Numbered from the stretch's first letter, positions 44,571 through 56,593 are shown. The stretch is 64,000 nucleotides of DNA from Xiphydria camelus (GCA_963678675.1 OY783193.1:22189309-22253308), one strand, 5' to 3'. A program made the numbers and translations. The notes: generated from the letters alone by a model not told the origin.

Positions 44571-45092
44571 CGGGTCGTCGCCGCAAAGGGAAGTGTACGT
44601 GAGTATGAAGGCCGAACGGTGGCGACGCCAGCAGACCAGTTGCGAAAGCACGAAATGCCAAACCAAAATCTCGTATTGTCTATTGACTATTGAACGCAAA
44701 GGCGTTCCAATTCCTGTACAGATACTCTCGGTTGGAGGGTCGGTCGGACGGTCGGACGGTTTTATTAATTCGATAATCTCGACCGAGATTATTGATAATA
44801 ATAAGCATGTTATGATACGTTATTTAGTCTTATCAGTCTAAACACGAAATATGCGAAAATCGCCGCACAAAAGCATTGGGTCATTTTTGACCCGAATAAC
44901 CCCCGCGTGGAACTATTTTTATCGTAAATACTCCTGATCGATTTTTCAAATATTAAAATCACCAGAATTTCTTTATAGACTATACAAATAAAGTCACAAA
45001 CCCATAAGTATGTATCGTGTGCGGTCTTAGTGTTATTAACAAAATTAATATGCTACGGGTCAGAAATGACCCGAGCGACTTAGGAAGGTTAA

Positions 45093-45426
45093 TACGCTAT
45101 CATCTGGTAATCGATCCCTTGTAACTCGTAAAAGTAATTGTAGTGTGGCTTCTACAGTGCATTTGTAACAACTATTTGTAAACCCCGGTTAACTCATTTA
45201 AATTACTGTACCTCTTTAATCCGATAATATATTATTAGTTATATGGCGAGTGCAGTGTCAAATTATTCGACCTAACCGTTCGGTTTAAATCCAACTCACC
45301 ACACACCAAATCATCAGCCGAGAGCTAAATCCGCCTTGCGGTATGTTTGGTAAGTAATTGTGTCGCGAACATGTGTCTGCGGGATTTACGACCCAGCAGA
45401 GATCTATCATTGATCGCACGGTGCCC
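45093..45426. repeat. LTR-like remnant upstream of RT fragment
   Basis: Shares GCGAGTGCAGTGTCAAAT, CCGTTCGGTTTAAATCCA and the GGGATTTACGACC...GAGATCTA block with 60,845-60,990, so both are probably decayed LTR or leader copies. Confidence 0.45.
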
Positions 45427-45429
45427 AAA

Positions 45430-45534
45430 CACACATGAACAACGTTATCGACTAGTATTAGATTTCAGATCCTTAAATGAAAAAACAATAGAAGATTCTT
45501 ATCCATTACCTAATATAGTAGATACAGTTAGGTG
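45430..45534 (+). pseudogene. Gypsy-type reverse transcriptase fragment
   Basis: Reads YRLVLDFRSLNEKTIEDSYPLPNI, the first conserved block of Gypsy-like RT (normally WRLVVDYRxLNxKT...YPLP), then stops at TAG/TGA. Only about 35 residues remain; the catalytic YxDD region is absent. Confidence 0.75.
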
Positions 45535-45732
45535 AAAAACTGAGTCAGCACGTCACATTTCTGTAGTTATCGTACCATATAAAAAAAAACCTAATATCTT
45601 TTTTAAAAACACTTTTATTATTAGAAAAAAACTATATTGAAATAGCTTTACAAACATATCATATTTGTTGCTTAAAAGAAGTGTAATCTCTGAAATAATA
45701 AAGCCAATAATTGGTTCACTTTTGCACCGTTG
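45535..45732. other. AT-rich unassigned stretch
   Basis: Nothing recognised; low-complexity AT. Confidence 0.4.
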
Positions 45733-46061
45733 AATCAAGAGACACGGTAGTGTCTCGCGGCATGTTCATTCAAGTCGTCAGAACGACGCCGCCAGCGCTG
45801 TCGCCGCGAGCACCCATGTACATTTACAGGAAAAATGTCTGCCCGCTTCACCCCTCAATTTTAACATCGAATTTTCTCAATAAATATACGGTTATAACCA
45901 AACCTATGCTTAGTTACGCCATATAAATCGACTATTCTCTATCGATAGAGACCAGAGTAAATGTTATAAATTACATATTAACAGAGATTTTTCCTTAGCA
46001 ACGCGAAGCCACGCCCCTCGCGCCTCAAAAGTCGAGAATCCGATTTCTCGGGCGATATATA
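45733..46061. mobile_element. Foldback H, right-arm copy, part 1
   Basis: ATCAAGAGACACGGTAGTGT through GGGCGATATATA, matching 30,944-31,250. It is cut by the 8.1-kb palindrome and resumes at 54,161. Confidence 0.8.
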
Positions 46062-46255
46062 CCGTATGTACAATGGCTAGTCGAGCAGGTGCAGCGACCT
46101 GAATTTTTCTGAAATTTGACTTCGGCAGCGTTTTAGTTAGAGTTGGCTTTGGAAGATGGCGCTACGTACGAGCGAAACATTTGAAATGGTAAAAGCGGGA
46201 GGTAGATAAATGCGGGAGATCGAAGAGTAACCTAAAAATTGTGAATGTTGGAATA

Positions 46256-46454
46256 ATGGTAAGTAATTGTTTGAAACGATAAGACATAATAATTCGGGTT
46301 TCTTTTCGATGTTCAACCAAATAACACGACTGATATTTAATTGCAGAGAGAAACTGATGCGACTGGCAGTCGTGGAGGAAGGGGCTACCGTCAACGTGGT
46401 CCTCGCCAGAGTGGTCGAGCTCTGCCTCGTCGACGAAAGGTGCAATTGAAATGA
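46256..46454 (+). CDS. RG-rich short reading frame with conserved ATG|intron (left arm)
   Basis: ATG at 46,256-46,258 is followed at once by donor GTAAGT. The acceptor TTTAATTGCAG ends at 46,346. Joined frame: 36 residues with GSRGGRGYRQRGPRQSGR, rich in Arg/Gly, stop TGA 46,452-46,454. Beyond the stop, the other frames keep charged reading (ENWKTWKENAAES, HVEDSDEQQQQL, and a Ser-rich run near 46,690) up to about 47,145, so the gene may once have been longer and is now frameshifted. The same ATG|GT motif is the centre of the CCGTATG MITEs. Mirror copy near 53,760-53,960. Function unknown; an RNA- or DNA-binding accessory protein is possible. Confidence 0.4.
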
Positions 46455-48784
46455 AATTAAAGTCTGAGTCAAGGTGAAAATTGGAAGACATGGAAAGAAA
46501 ATGCGGCAGAGTCGCCGACAGAAGGAGTGAGTAAAGTGCGAAAGAAAAGTGCAGTGACGCCGAAAAACCATGTGGAAGACAGTGACGAACAGCAGCAGCA
46601 GCTGGTCGACACTGCTCAACTCCGCACCAGCTCCTGAATGATATCTCGCCGATCGCGATACGCGGCCGCTCCGATGGACAACGATTCCAGACATTCGAGT
46701 CGTAGTAGCAGCAAGGACAGCAGCAGCAGCAGCAGCAGCGTCAACGGCAGGGGCACTCTTTTAAAGCGAAGGCAGTCCAAGACCGACTCGAATAGCTGCA
46801 AGAGAAAGACGCATCGGCGGAAACATGAAATATCGAAGCAAGACTTGCAATGAGAGTGTGGTAAAAGGAAGAAAAAAAATGACAGAGACGAGGCGACGAG
46901 ACAGAGGAGGAAGTCGTCACCACGAAGGGTTCCTGAAACGGTACCAGTACTAGCAACGTGTGAAGAGTTCAAGAGAATGGGCCATCTACACCCAGTCGCA
47001 AATCATGCAGAGTTCCTGTGACACCCGACAGCGGCATCACGTCAGGAGTATGAATGGTGGAGAAGAACGGGAGCCTCGCTGAAAAAGGAAGGAGCAGTGT
47101 TGGCGATGGCGGTGACAGCCCGGATCATGAGCAAAGGCTGAAGAACCTTGAGCGTTTTGGATAAAAAGTGGACGTGACTCGAAGCAGTTATCGTAATCGA
47201 TTTACGCCGACACTGGTGCCGTAGCCAATCTCGATCACAATGGATTCTTCCAACTAGAGGCGGTTTCTATATCACTCATCGCCGTTGATCGTTTCCCTTT
47301 TAATCCTTGTACATAATGCATCTGTTAATATGAAGTTTGATCCGAAACCCTTCCATCCTTCCTATTGCAACAGTCTCGTAACAATACGGTCCGATTATTT
47401 TATATTCATAAGGTTTTCTCAGCTTTACGCGTTACTCCTCGTTATTTTCGTTATTTAACCTTGCATTCATACATTATTACTGGTGGATTATTAATAAATT
47501 AATTAATGAAAATGATTCTACTGGCATGTGCTATTTTTCGTCCGGTATTTCCTTCCGAAAGATATTTGGATAAATGTACCCCTTCGATCTTGAAGAGTTT
47601 TGTTGGAATAAGCAAGACGGATAGTGGACAGAGTTCAGGCATTAGGAGGCATACAAGATGTCACAATCAGCGGGACAGGATTTCGTATAATCATGATTTA
47701 TTAGAATTTTTTCATTCATAAAATTAGCTCCCGCAGGGGAAATTACATTTTATACTGTAAACTACGAGATGGATGTATCTCATCTAGAGCTACTAATGAA
47801 GTATAAAATATCAATTGAACACAGATTTGTTGATACAGAAACGATTACTATCAACTTCGTTGTTCAAATGCCCCCGCGATCGGATCAATTAAAAATAACG
47901 TTAAAGAACCACAACACGATGATTTCTACACCGACATTTGCGGGAACGGCTCGTAATATCTTATATCAAGGCAACTACATCGCGACTTTCTGTTCCGCGA
48001 GAGGCTTCGCTTCCTGAAACAATGTTACGTTCAATCGTCGTCGTCTCCCAGTCCCAGGCCTTCCACAGATATCGGTCGCAGACAATGTACCACCGCTGGG
48101 AGGAGGGGGATCGGCTGAACGAGCAGTAGGGCGAGGCGGAGATGGAGGTTTTTCTGTGTGCGTGTGGGGGGGGGGGGGTGGCGGCGGCGGCGGCAGCGGC
48201 GGCTCGGTTGGGGATTAGTACCTCCCTCAGATTTCTGTGGAAAATTTTAATAAAATATAATACATAACCGCGTCTCGTTACTCTCCTCCGTCGTTCCTCG
48301 TCGCTCATCTTCCTTTTGAAGGTGACTTGCAAGGAAACCGTTTCATGTGTACCTCGCCGATTTCGTTCATTCTGTTATTATGGTATTCGACATCAAGGTC
48401 TAAGAGATAGGTATTTCTCTTCTCAGCGGATAAAGTTTCTCCGCAGAATCCGCAGATAAAAAAAAACGTGTCTCTTACATTTTGATGTAGAATAACAATA
48501 TCAGAATGAACAAGGTCGGCGAGGTACACCGGAGACAGTATTACTTTGTTAGATAAGTTTGTAGGTGATTCTACTAATTGTATGCCAATTGTCAGCTACT
48601 CCAGTGTGGAGTGTTACCAGGAGATGCCACGAGGAGGCCAATTGACACGTTACACGAATTTCGTACGACCTTTTTATCAATTTCTGAGGTTTACGAATTT
48701 CGTGTAACTTGATCTCCCACCCTACCGCCCTCGCTGCCGAATGGTGTTGGTGCTTGCGGGTAGTGGGTCTCGTCCAGTACGTGC
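46455..48784. other. left arm between RG-rich frame and transposase
   Basis: Contains an AGC (Ser) repeat near 46,720-46,740, a G-run/GGC repeat near 48,166-48,205, and a nested foldback with GTACCTCGCCGA / TCGGCGAGGTAC ends (about 48,345-48,535). A frame at 47,769-48,017 reads YKISIEHRFVDTETIT and similar, without a family I recognise. All are mirrored in the right arm. Confidence 0.5.
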
Positions 48785-49849
48785 TCACGGCAGATGTTCT
48801 ATGTGCCCTCCTCTGATTTCCTCTCGACATTGATATCGTATGCGCTTCTCTAAGTTTTCTTGCGTATTCCGCAATATATTTCGGGGAATGGCGGCACATT
48901 CTTGTTGAATCAACCTTTTCAGGTGATCGACGCTCTCAATTATTCGCACCCCATCATAAATTTTCATCTTGAGGTAACCCCATAAAAAAAAGTCCAGTGG
49001 AGTAAGGTCGGGCGATCGAGGTGGCCACTCTGTTGGCGCTCTTTATCAAATCCAACGAGCTTCGCCAAAGACATCATTCAATAGTTCAGTAACTGTTTGA
49101 CTTGAGCGTGGCGGTGCGCCATCGTGTTGAAAAATGACCTCCTGATCGTCCATCACTTCAAGAATAGCTGGCAGTATTTGATGCTCCAAGAGGTCCAAAT
49201 AGGATTGAGCATTTAAATTTCCGTCGATAAAAATAGGACCAACAATTTTATCGCCAAGGATCCCCGCCCATACGTTCACTTTCTGCTTATTTTGCACATT
49301 TTGCTCGCGAAGAATATGAGGATTCCTAGCGCACCAGTATCTATGAAAATGTGACCGTACTTCACCATTCACAAAGAAAGAACATTCATCTGTAAAGCAG
49401 ATACTTTGTAACACATCGGGTTGTCGGTCCATTCGTTGCAGCATCGTTTGGCAAAACGTCAATCTTCTTTGGCGATCACCGCGATGAGGTAACGCTTGGT
49501 GCGTCTGTCCTTTATAATTCTTGATTTTATTTAATCGCAGCACTCGTTGCACAGTGGACTTGGGAATCCCTGTTTGTCGCGATATCCCTCTAATCGACTG
49601 CTTCATGTTGTTTTCAACGATATGGAGAATGGTTCTTTCAACTACCGGATCTACTTTCGGGTGTCCTGGATTTAGTAGATTCACGGTCGACCACGTCTTT
49701 TGAAATTTTCGTAGTATCACCGACACCGTTGAAGCACTCAATTGGCACTCTGGATGTCTCTCCCGAAAAATGTGTACCACTTCACGGTGTGGTAATTGCG
49801 CCGCCAACATCACTATCTCCGCCTTCTCGACCTCAGTATAGCGTCGCAT
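48785..49849 (-). pseudogene. mariner/IS630-type transposase, left arm copy
   Basis: 355 codons in one frame from ATG 49,849 to the stop at 48,785, interrupted only by adjacent TGA TAA (about 49,048-49,043). N-terminal helix-turn-helix (KAEIVMLAAQLPHREVV, then ISRQTGIPKSTVQRVL). First catalytic Asp in CFTDECSFF, then KVNVWAGI, second Asp in FQHDGAPP. After the double stop the third is in WPPRSPDLTPLDFFLWGY. Spacing between second and third Asp is about 42 residues if the last D of LTPLD is catalytic, longer than the DD34D of classical mariner. C-terminus ends RGGHIEHLP. Divergent from the right-arm copy, centre to outside. Cuts and rejoins DNA at TA sites in active relatives. Confidence 0.85.
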
Positions 49850-50089
49850 TGTTTTTCAGTCACTGACGCGCTTACACTGCACTAATGATGCACAAAAACT
49901 ACGAAAACTATCGATACGGGAATGCTCGAAAACTTCTTTTGCTACTTGAGTTCGCTAAGATGACCTGTCTTCACCTACGGCTCAGATGTACGACAGTGGA
50001 GCTCTTTCTCTACACGGCACTTCAACTCTGTACCGCATTGATTTGAAACATTTGAATCACATAACAGAGAACCTTACTTTTCAGGAAAG

Positions 50090-50132
50090 ACAAAAAACTA
50101 ATAAATAGCCTAACTAGAAAACAGCATCTACT
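50090..50132. other. central spacer of the 8.1-kb palindrome
   Basis: 43 unpaired bases between AACCTTACTTTTCAGGAAAG and its mirror CTTTCCTCAAAAGTAAGGTT. Any shared promoter for the two transposases would lie within the few hundred bases around it. Confidence 0.75.
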
Positions 50133-50373
50133 TCTTTCCTCAAAAGTAAGGTTCTCTGCTATGTGATTCAAATGTTTCAAATCAATGCGGTACAGAGTTG
50201 AAGTGCCGTGTAGAGAAAGAGCTCCACTGTCGTACATCTGAGCCGTAGGTGAAGACAGGTCATCTTAGCGAACTCAAGTAGCAAAAGGAGTTTTCGAGCA
50301 TTCCCGTATCGATAGATTTCGTAGTTTTTGTGCATCATTAGTGCAGTGTAAGCGCGTCAGTGACTGAAAAACA

Positions 50374-51427
50374 ATGCGACGCAATACCGAGGCCGAGAAG
50401 GCGGAGATAGTGATGTTGGCGGCGCAATTACCACACCGTGAAGAGGTACACATTTCTTGGGAGAGACCTCCAGAGTGCCAATTGAGTGCTTCGACGGTGT
50501 CGGTGATACTACGAAAATTTTAAAGGACGGGGTCGACCGTGAATCTACTAAATCCAGGACGCCCGAAAATAGATCCAGTAGTTGAAAGAACCATTCTCCA
50601 GATCGTTGAAAACAACATGAAGCAGTCGATTAGAGAGATATCGCGACAAACAGGGGTTCCCAAGTCCACTGTGCAACGAGTGCTGCGATTAAATAAAATC
50701 AAGAATTATAAAGGACAGACGCACCAAGCGTTACCTCATCGCGGTGATCGCCAAAGAAGATTGACGTTTTGTCAAACGATGCTGCAACGAATGGACCGAC
50801 AACCCGATGTGTTACAAAGTATCTGCTTTACAGATGAATGTACTTTCTTTGTGAATGGTGAAGTACGGTCACATTTTCATAGATACTGGTGCGCTAGGAA
50901 TCCTCATATTCTTCGCGAGCAAAATGTGCAAAATAAGCAGAAAGTGAACGTATGGGCGGGGATCCTTGGCGATAAAATTGTTGGTCCTATTTTTATCGAC
51001 GAAAATTTAAATGCTCAATCCTATTTGGACCTCTTGGAGCATCAAATACTGCCAGCTATTCTTGAAGTGATGGACGATCAGGAGGTCATTTTTCAACACG
51101 ATGGCGCACCGCCACACTCAAGTCAAAGAGTTCCTGAACTATTGAATGATGTCTTTGGCGAAGCTCGTTGGATTGGATTAAGAGTGGCCACCTCGATCGC
51201 CCGACCTTACTCCACTGGACTTTTTTTTATGGGGTTACCTCAAGATGAAAATTTATGATGGGGTGCGAATAATTGAGAGCGTCGATCAGCTGAAAAGGTT
51301 GATCCAACAAGAATGTGCCGCCATTCCCCGAAATATGTTGCGGAATACGCAAGAAAACTTAGAGGAGCGCACACGATATCAATGTCGAGAGGAAATCAGA
51401 GGAGGGCACATAGAACATCTGCTGTGA
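50374..51427 (+). pseudogene. mariner/IS630-type transposase, right arm copy
   Basis: Mirror of the left copy, starting at ATG 50,374 (MRRNTEAEKAEIVML). An in-frame TAA lies near 50,521, then the frame is open through QTGVPKSTVQRVL, CFTDECTFF, KVNVWAGI and FQHDGAPPHSS. A small deletion after GEARWIG (about 51,178) shifts the frame. WPPRSPDLTPLDFF and the C-terminus (to 51,427, GGHIEHLL) continue in the next frame. The lesions differ from those of the left copy, and so do several residues, so the arms have evolved separately for some time. Confidence 0.85.
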
Positions 51428-54160
51428 GCACGTGCTGGACGAGACCCACTACCCTCAAGCCCCAACAATATTCGGCCTTCGGAGTCGCACGCAGCGAGGG
51501 CGGTAGGGTGGGAGATCAAGTTACACGAAATACGTAAACCTCAGAAATTGATAAAAAGGTCGTACGAAATTCGTATAACGTGTCAATTGGCCTCCTCGTG
51601 GCATCTCCTGGTAATACTCCACACTGGTGTAGCTGACAATTGACATATAATTAGTAGAATCACCTACAAACTTATCTAACAAAGTAATACTGTCTCCGGT
51701 GTACCTCGACGACCTTGTTCATTCTGATATTGTTATTCTACATCAAAATGTAAGAGACACGTTTTTTTTATCTGCGGATTCTGCGAAGAAACTTTATCCG
51801 CTGAGAAGAGAAATACGTATCTCATAGACCTTGATGTCGAATACCATAATAACAGAATGAACGAAATCGGCGAGGTACACATGAAACGGTTTCCTTGCAA
51901 GTCACCTTCAAAAGGAAGATGAGCGACGAGGAACGACGGAGGAGAGTAAGGAGACGCGGTTATATATTAAATTTTATTATAATTTTCCACAGAAATCTGA
52001 GGGAGGTACTAAACCCCAACCGAGCCGCCGCCGCCGCCGCCGCCCCCCCCCCCCACACGCACACAGAAAAACCTCCATCTTCGCCTCGCCCTACTGCTCG
52101 TTCAGCCGATCCCCCTCCTCCCAGCGGTGGTACATTGTCTGCGACCGATATCTGTGGAAGGCCTGGGACTGGGAGACGACGACGATTGTACGTAACATTG
52201 TTTCAGGAAGCGAAGCCTATCGCGGAACAGAAAGTCGCGATGTAGTTGCCTTGATATAAGATATTACGAGCCGTTCCCGCAAATATCGGTGTAGAAATCA
52301 TCGTGTTGTGGTTCTTTAACGTTATTTTTAATTGATCCGATCGCGGGGGCATTTGAACAACGAAGTGGATAGTAATCGTTTCTGTATCAACAAATCTGTG
52401 TTCAATTGATATTTTATACTTCATTAGTAGCTCTAGATGAGATACATGCATCTCATAGTTTACAGTATAAAATGTAATTTCCCCTGCGGGAGCTAATTTT
52501 ATGAATGAAAAAATTCTAATAAATCATGATTACACGAAATCCTGTCCCGCTGATTGTGACATCTTGTATGCCTCCTAATACCTAAACCCTGTCCACTATC
52601 CGTCTTGCTTATTCCAACCAAACTCTTCAAGATCGAAGGGGTACATTTATCCAAATATCTTGCGGAAGGAAATACCGGACGAAAAATAGCACAAGCCAGT
52701 AGAATCACTTTCACTAATTAATTTATTAATAATCCACCAGTAATGATGTATGAATGCAAGGTTAAATAACGAAAACAACGAGGAATAACGCGTAAAGCTG
52801 ACAAAACCTTATGAATATAAAATAATCGGACCGTATTGTTACGAGAGTGTTACAATAGGAAGGATGGAAGGGTTTCGGATCAAACTTCATATTAACAGAT
52901 GCATTATGTACAAGGATTAAGAGGGAAAGGATCAACGGCGATGAGTGATATAGAAACCGCCTCTAGTTGGAAGAATCCATTGTGATCGAGATTGGCTACG
53001 GCACCAGTGTCGGCGTAAATCGATTACGATAACTGCTTTGAGTCACGTCCACTTTTTATCCAAAACGCTCAAGGTTCTTCAGCCTTTGCTCATGATCCGG
53101 GCTGTCACCGCCATCGCCAACACTTCTCCTTCCTTTTTCAGCGAGGCTCCCGTTCTTCTCCACCGTTTATACTCCTGACGTGATGCCGCTGTCGGGTGTC
53201 ACAGGAACTCTGCATGATTTGCGACTGGGTGTAGATGGCCCGTTCTTTTGAACTATTCACACGTTGCTAGTACTGGTACCGTTTCAGGAACCCTTCGTGG
53301 TGACGACTTCCTCCTCTGTCTCGTCGTCTCGTCTCTGTCATTTTTTTCTTCGTTTTACCACACTCTCATTGCAAGTCTTGCTTCGATATTTCATGTTTCC
53401 GCCGATGCGTCTTTCTCTTACAGCTATTCGAGTCGGTCTTGGACTGCCTTCGCTTTAAAAGAGTGCCCCTGCCGTTGACGCTGCTGCTGCTGCTGCTGCT
53501 GCTGTCCTTGCTGCTACTACGACTCGAATGTCTGGAATCGTTGTCCATCGGAGCGACCGCGTATCGCGATCGGCGAGATATCATTCAGGAGCTGGTGCGG
53601 AGTTGAGCAGTGTCGACTAGCTGCTGCTGCTGTTCGTCACTGTCTTCCACATGGTTTTTCGGCGTCACTGCACTTTTCTTTCGCACTTTACTCACTCCTT
53701 CTGTCGGCGACTCTACCGCGTTTTCTTTCCATGTCTTCCAATTTTTACCTTGACTCAGACTTTAATTTCAATTCAATTGCACCTTTCGTCGACGAGGCAG
53801 AGCTCGACCACTCTGGCGAGGACCACATTGACGGTAGCCCCTTCCTCCACGACTGCCAGTCGCATCAGTTTCTCTCTGCAATTAAATATCAGTCGTGTTA
53901 TTTAGTTGAACATCGAAAAGAAACCCGAATTATTTTGTCTTATCGTTTCAAACAATTACTCACCATTATTCCAACATTCACAATTTTGAGGTTACACTTC
54001 GATCTCCCGCATTTATCTACCTCCCGCTTTTACCATTTCAAATATTTCGCTCGTACGTAGCGCCATCTTCCAAAGCCAACTCTAACTAAAACACTGCCGA
54101 AGTCAAATTTCAGAAAAATTTAGGTCGCTGCACCTGCTCGACTAGCCATTGGACATACGG
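51428..54160. other. right arm of the palindrome beyond the transposase
   Basis: Mirror of 46,062-48,784: CCG repeat and C-run near 52,025-52,055, Ser-codon repeat near 53,483-53,505 (GCTGCTGCT on this strand), RG-rich frame on the minus strand near 53,960-53,770, and the terminal repeat. Nothing present here that the left arm lacks was seen. Confidence 0.6.
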
Positions 54161-54430
54161 TCAAAATCTCACAAAAATTCCGCCTGTCTTCGGCGATATT
54201 CGGCCATGGTCGGAAATGTGTACACAGATGCGGCCACACGCATACGCCATCAAATGTATGAGAGAGTGTGTGAGAGAATATATTCCTTGAATGTTTAGTT
54301 GTTTTTCAAAATTAATAAAATATTTCCATTCGCGAAACGATTTCCTTCGCATTTTTTCGATCCTCGGACGCGCTTGTTAATAAAAAGTAAAAATTCAGTG
54401 TAATCGGAGTAGTGAATCTCAATAGTGGTG
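54161..54430. mobile_element. Foldback H, right-arm copy, part 2
   Basis: TCAAAATCTCACAAAAATTCCGCC through ATTCGCGAAACGATTTCC and the TGTAATCGGAG block, continuing 45,733-46,061. Confidence 0.75.
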
Positions 54431-55704
54431 AATGTGATAGCTTGTGATAATCGTTTGGATTTTTTTCATATCGAGATAGTGAACGGATGCTGTGGTATTT
54501 TTCTCTAGTTGTGCATCAAGAAAGGAGCAGGAAAGGAGACGGAGGAGATTTTTCGACATAATATTCCGAAACGTTTTTATCGCGAGAAGTATATATTTCT
54601 AATACGGTAGTGTTCACGAATATTGTAAAATATCGCAGGAATGTTACAGAAAAGTTGCTTGCAAGAACGTGCTTTGTGGGGTGCAAATGATGATATTTTG
54701 TAATCCATCGTTACACCAGAGGCGAAGAAGAGATGAAATAGAAGTGAGGTACATGTACACTTCACGTTTGACAGGTCGGTATATAAATTGAAACTTGTGA
54801 TTGTATAATACGAAAGAGGAAAAACTTATATCGATAGGGAAAAAAATAAAAATCATTTGCAGGGTCGTAAGTAATTATTTATTTACGTCAATTTGATCTT
54901 TTTTCGTATTAATTTGATATTTCTTCCTTGCTATTTCACATAATTGTAAGGAACAGATATTTAATTGATGCATTAAACAATTTCATTGATACAGGTAAAT
55001 AATTACTTGCGACACCGCGAATGATTTTTCAGCAGATCTAACTAATTCTCTTTCTCTGTGTATTTGTATAATACTTTTTTGAAAATTATATTTTTATCCA
55101 AGTTCATATAAATAATACCTAATGAGATATCAGTGATTGAAGCTTCTTTCCTGGCGAGTAAGTTTAGCCTCATATGGTAAATATAGGTATATATATCTCG
55201 GAAGGAAGACAAGTATTTAATTGATGTATTAAAATCGCGTTCGAAGTTGAACGGAAACTGTGACGTTTATTCCACTTTTACCCGAATTATTATCAAATCG
55301 ATAGTACTTATTAAACTGTGTAATTTTGTTTCTGCAATTACGATTATTCCGTTATACTTTCGAACTTTTGACCCGAGTTAGATATGATAGGTACTTTTTC
55401 TGGAAGATTTCGTTTCAATTTAAAAGGAGTTCTATATTATATTTTTGGTCAAAAGTTATCACGAATGATTAAATAATCTCAGTCGAAGCGAGTTACCGGT
55501 GTTCGATATTCTCCATTCCAAAATCATTCTTTTTAGATTAATTAATTAGTTACACACCTACTAGATAAAGATAAATACTAATGTGGTTCAAAGAGACATT
55601 GTTGACTCAATTGAACCTATTTTTTGTTCGAACCAATATTAACTCGAGTAAAAACAGATAGATAGACAGTGGATAAAATATAATAACATATAATATAAAA
55701 CAGT
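54431..55704. other. AT-rich stretch with repeat fragments
   Basis: 54,540-54,835 is an arm of the 28,095-type foldback (minus-oriented ACCGACCTGTCAA repeat). From 54,850 to 55,700 the DNA is AT-rich with no gene. ATTTAATTGATG-like segments repeat at about 54,958 and 55,215. Confidence 0.5.
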
Positions 55705-55921
55705 TTTTATAGAAAAATTGTTAGATGTGAAACATCGAAATTCTTCTTTGTAGAAAGTATGCGATAGGAAGGGTCGACAACGCGTCCGTCGAAAGAACAC
55801 GTGCGCCAGTGCGCATTTGTATTTATGACTGTGATACTATTAAACGGTACGAACCGTTGTGTCTAATTCAAAAAGCGCATTTAGTTTACTCTCTCTTAAC
55901 TCTACCATCGGTACTGTTTAA
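55705..55921. repeat. TTAGATGTGAAACATCG MITE, truncated copy
   Basis: Left arm and centre of the MITE at 41,235-41,590, ending at ACTGTTTAATAG where the next palindrome begins. The other arm is missing. Confidence 0.8.
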
Positions 55922-56593
55922 TAGTGAGTCAAGCCATGTCAAGTCGGACTCGAAATTTCCACTAAATCGCGGATTTCGGAAATAATAACTCTATTGCGAA
56001 GGGAATATGGCACTTACGTTACCGTATTAATATTTCGTGAAAATTCTGTTATTTGTTAATGTTATTAACAATCAAACTTTGAAGCGCAATTAAAATGAAA
56101 AATCGTTTTCTCTTAAACTACTTTAGACAATTACTTGAAATTTTGCACACTGATAAAGCAATGTTTACACTATCGAATAAATATTTGCTTGAGGTGAAAT
56201 TGTTTTAAAAAATGTATTTTGCATTAATTTTTTTAAAACAATTGCAATTTTTCTTGCGGTCTTCACGCTATAAAAAAATGAAACTTACATCAATTCATGC
56301 GGCAAACGTTGGCCTTTTATAATCTGCAAAGAGAACTTTGTACTTTTTCTCCATTCCGGAGATACGAAATTGTTTGTTACGCGGTGCGCTCGTAGATCGC
56401 GCGGCGCGCTCCGCTACTGGCGTCCGCGGCAACTTGATGGCCGCGCAAACTTGAGCAAAAACCGTTTGAACTTGCATGAACATGATTTTCCAAGTTTGGC
56501 AAACATAGACAGTTTTCTTGTCAGTTTGCTGATGGTGCTCGTGCGGTATACTTGCTTAAAAACTATTCGGTGTGTCAATATCATTAAGTGAAA

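Larger units (their letters stand above)
39614..45088 (-). mobile_element. piggyBac-like element, TTAA-bounded, heavily invaded
   Basis: Ends CCTTCCTAAGTCACTC and GAGCGACTTAGGAAGG, flanked by TTAA (39,610-39,613; 45,089-45,092). Subterminal GGGTCAAAAATGACCC-type palindromes lie near both ends (about 39,657, 44,879 and 45,057). A transposase C-terminal zinc region lies on the minus strand at 41,732-42,028. The interior is mostly later insertions (40,062-40,372, 41,235-41,590, 42,143-42,664, 43,031-43,200, 43,260-43,430, 43,681-43,929). TTAA duplication is the hallmark of piggyBac insertion. Confidence 0.7.
46062..54160. mobile_element. 8.1-kb palindromic mariner-type element
   Basis: Termini CCGTATGTACAATGGCTAGT / CTAGCCATTGGACATACGG. 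Arms of about 4.03 kb (46,062-50,089; 50,133-54,160) are near mirror images around a 43-bp spacer. Each arm has an outward-reading transposase gene and an inward-reading RG/Ser-rich reading frame. Inserted in the right-arm copy of foldback H. TA precedes the left end (46,060-46,061). The right side reads TCAAAATCTC where uninterrupted copies read TATGTCAAAATG, so one TA appears lost. Both transposases are broken. Confidence 0.9.

Noticed and set aside
46137..46694. 185-codon minus-strand frame in the palindrome arm
   Set aside because: Opposite strand of the RG-rich/Ser-rich frame; Ser/Leu-rich shadow, broken in the mirrored arm.
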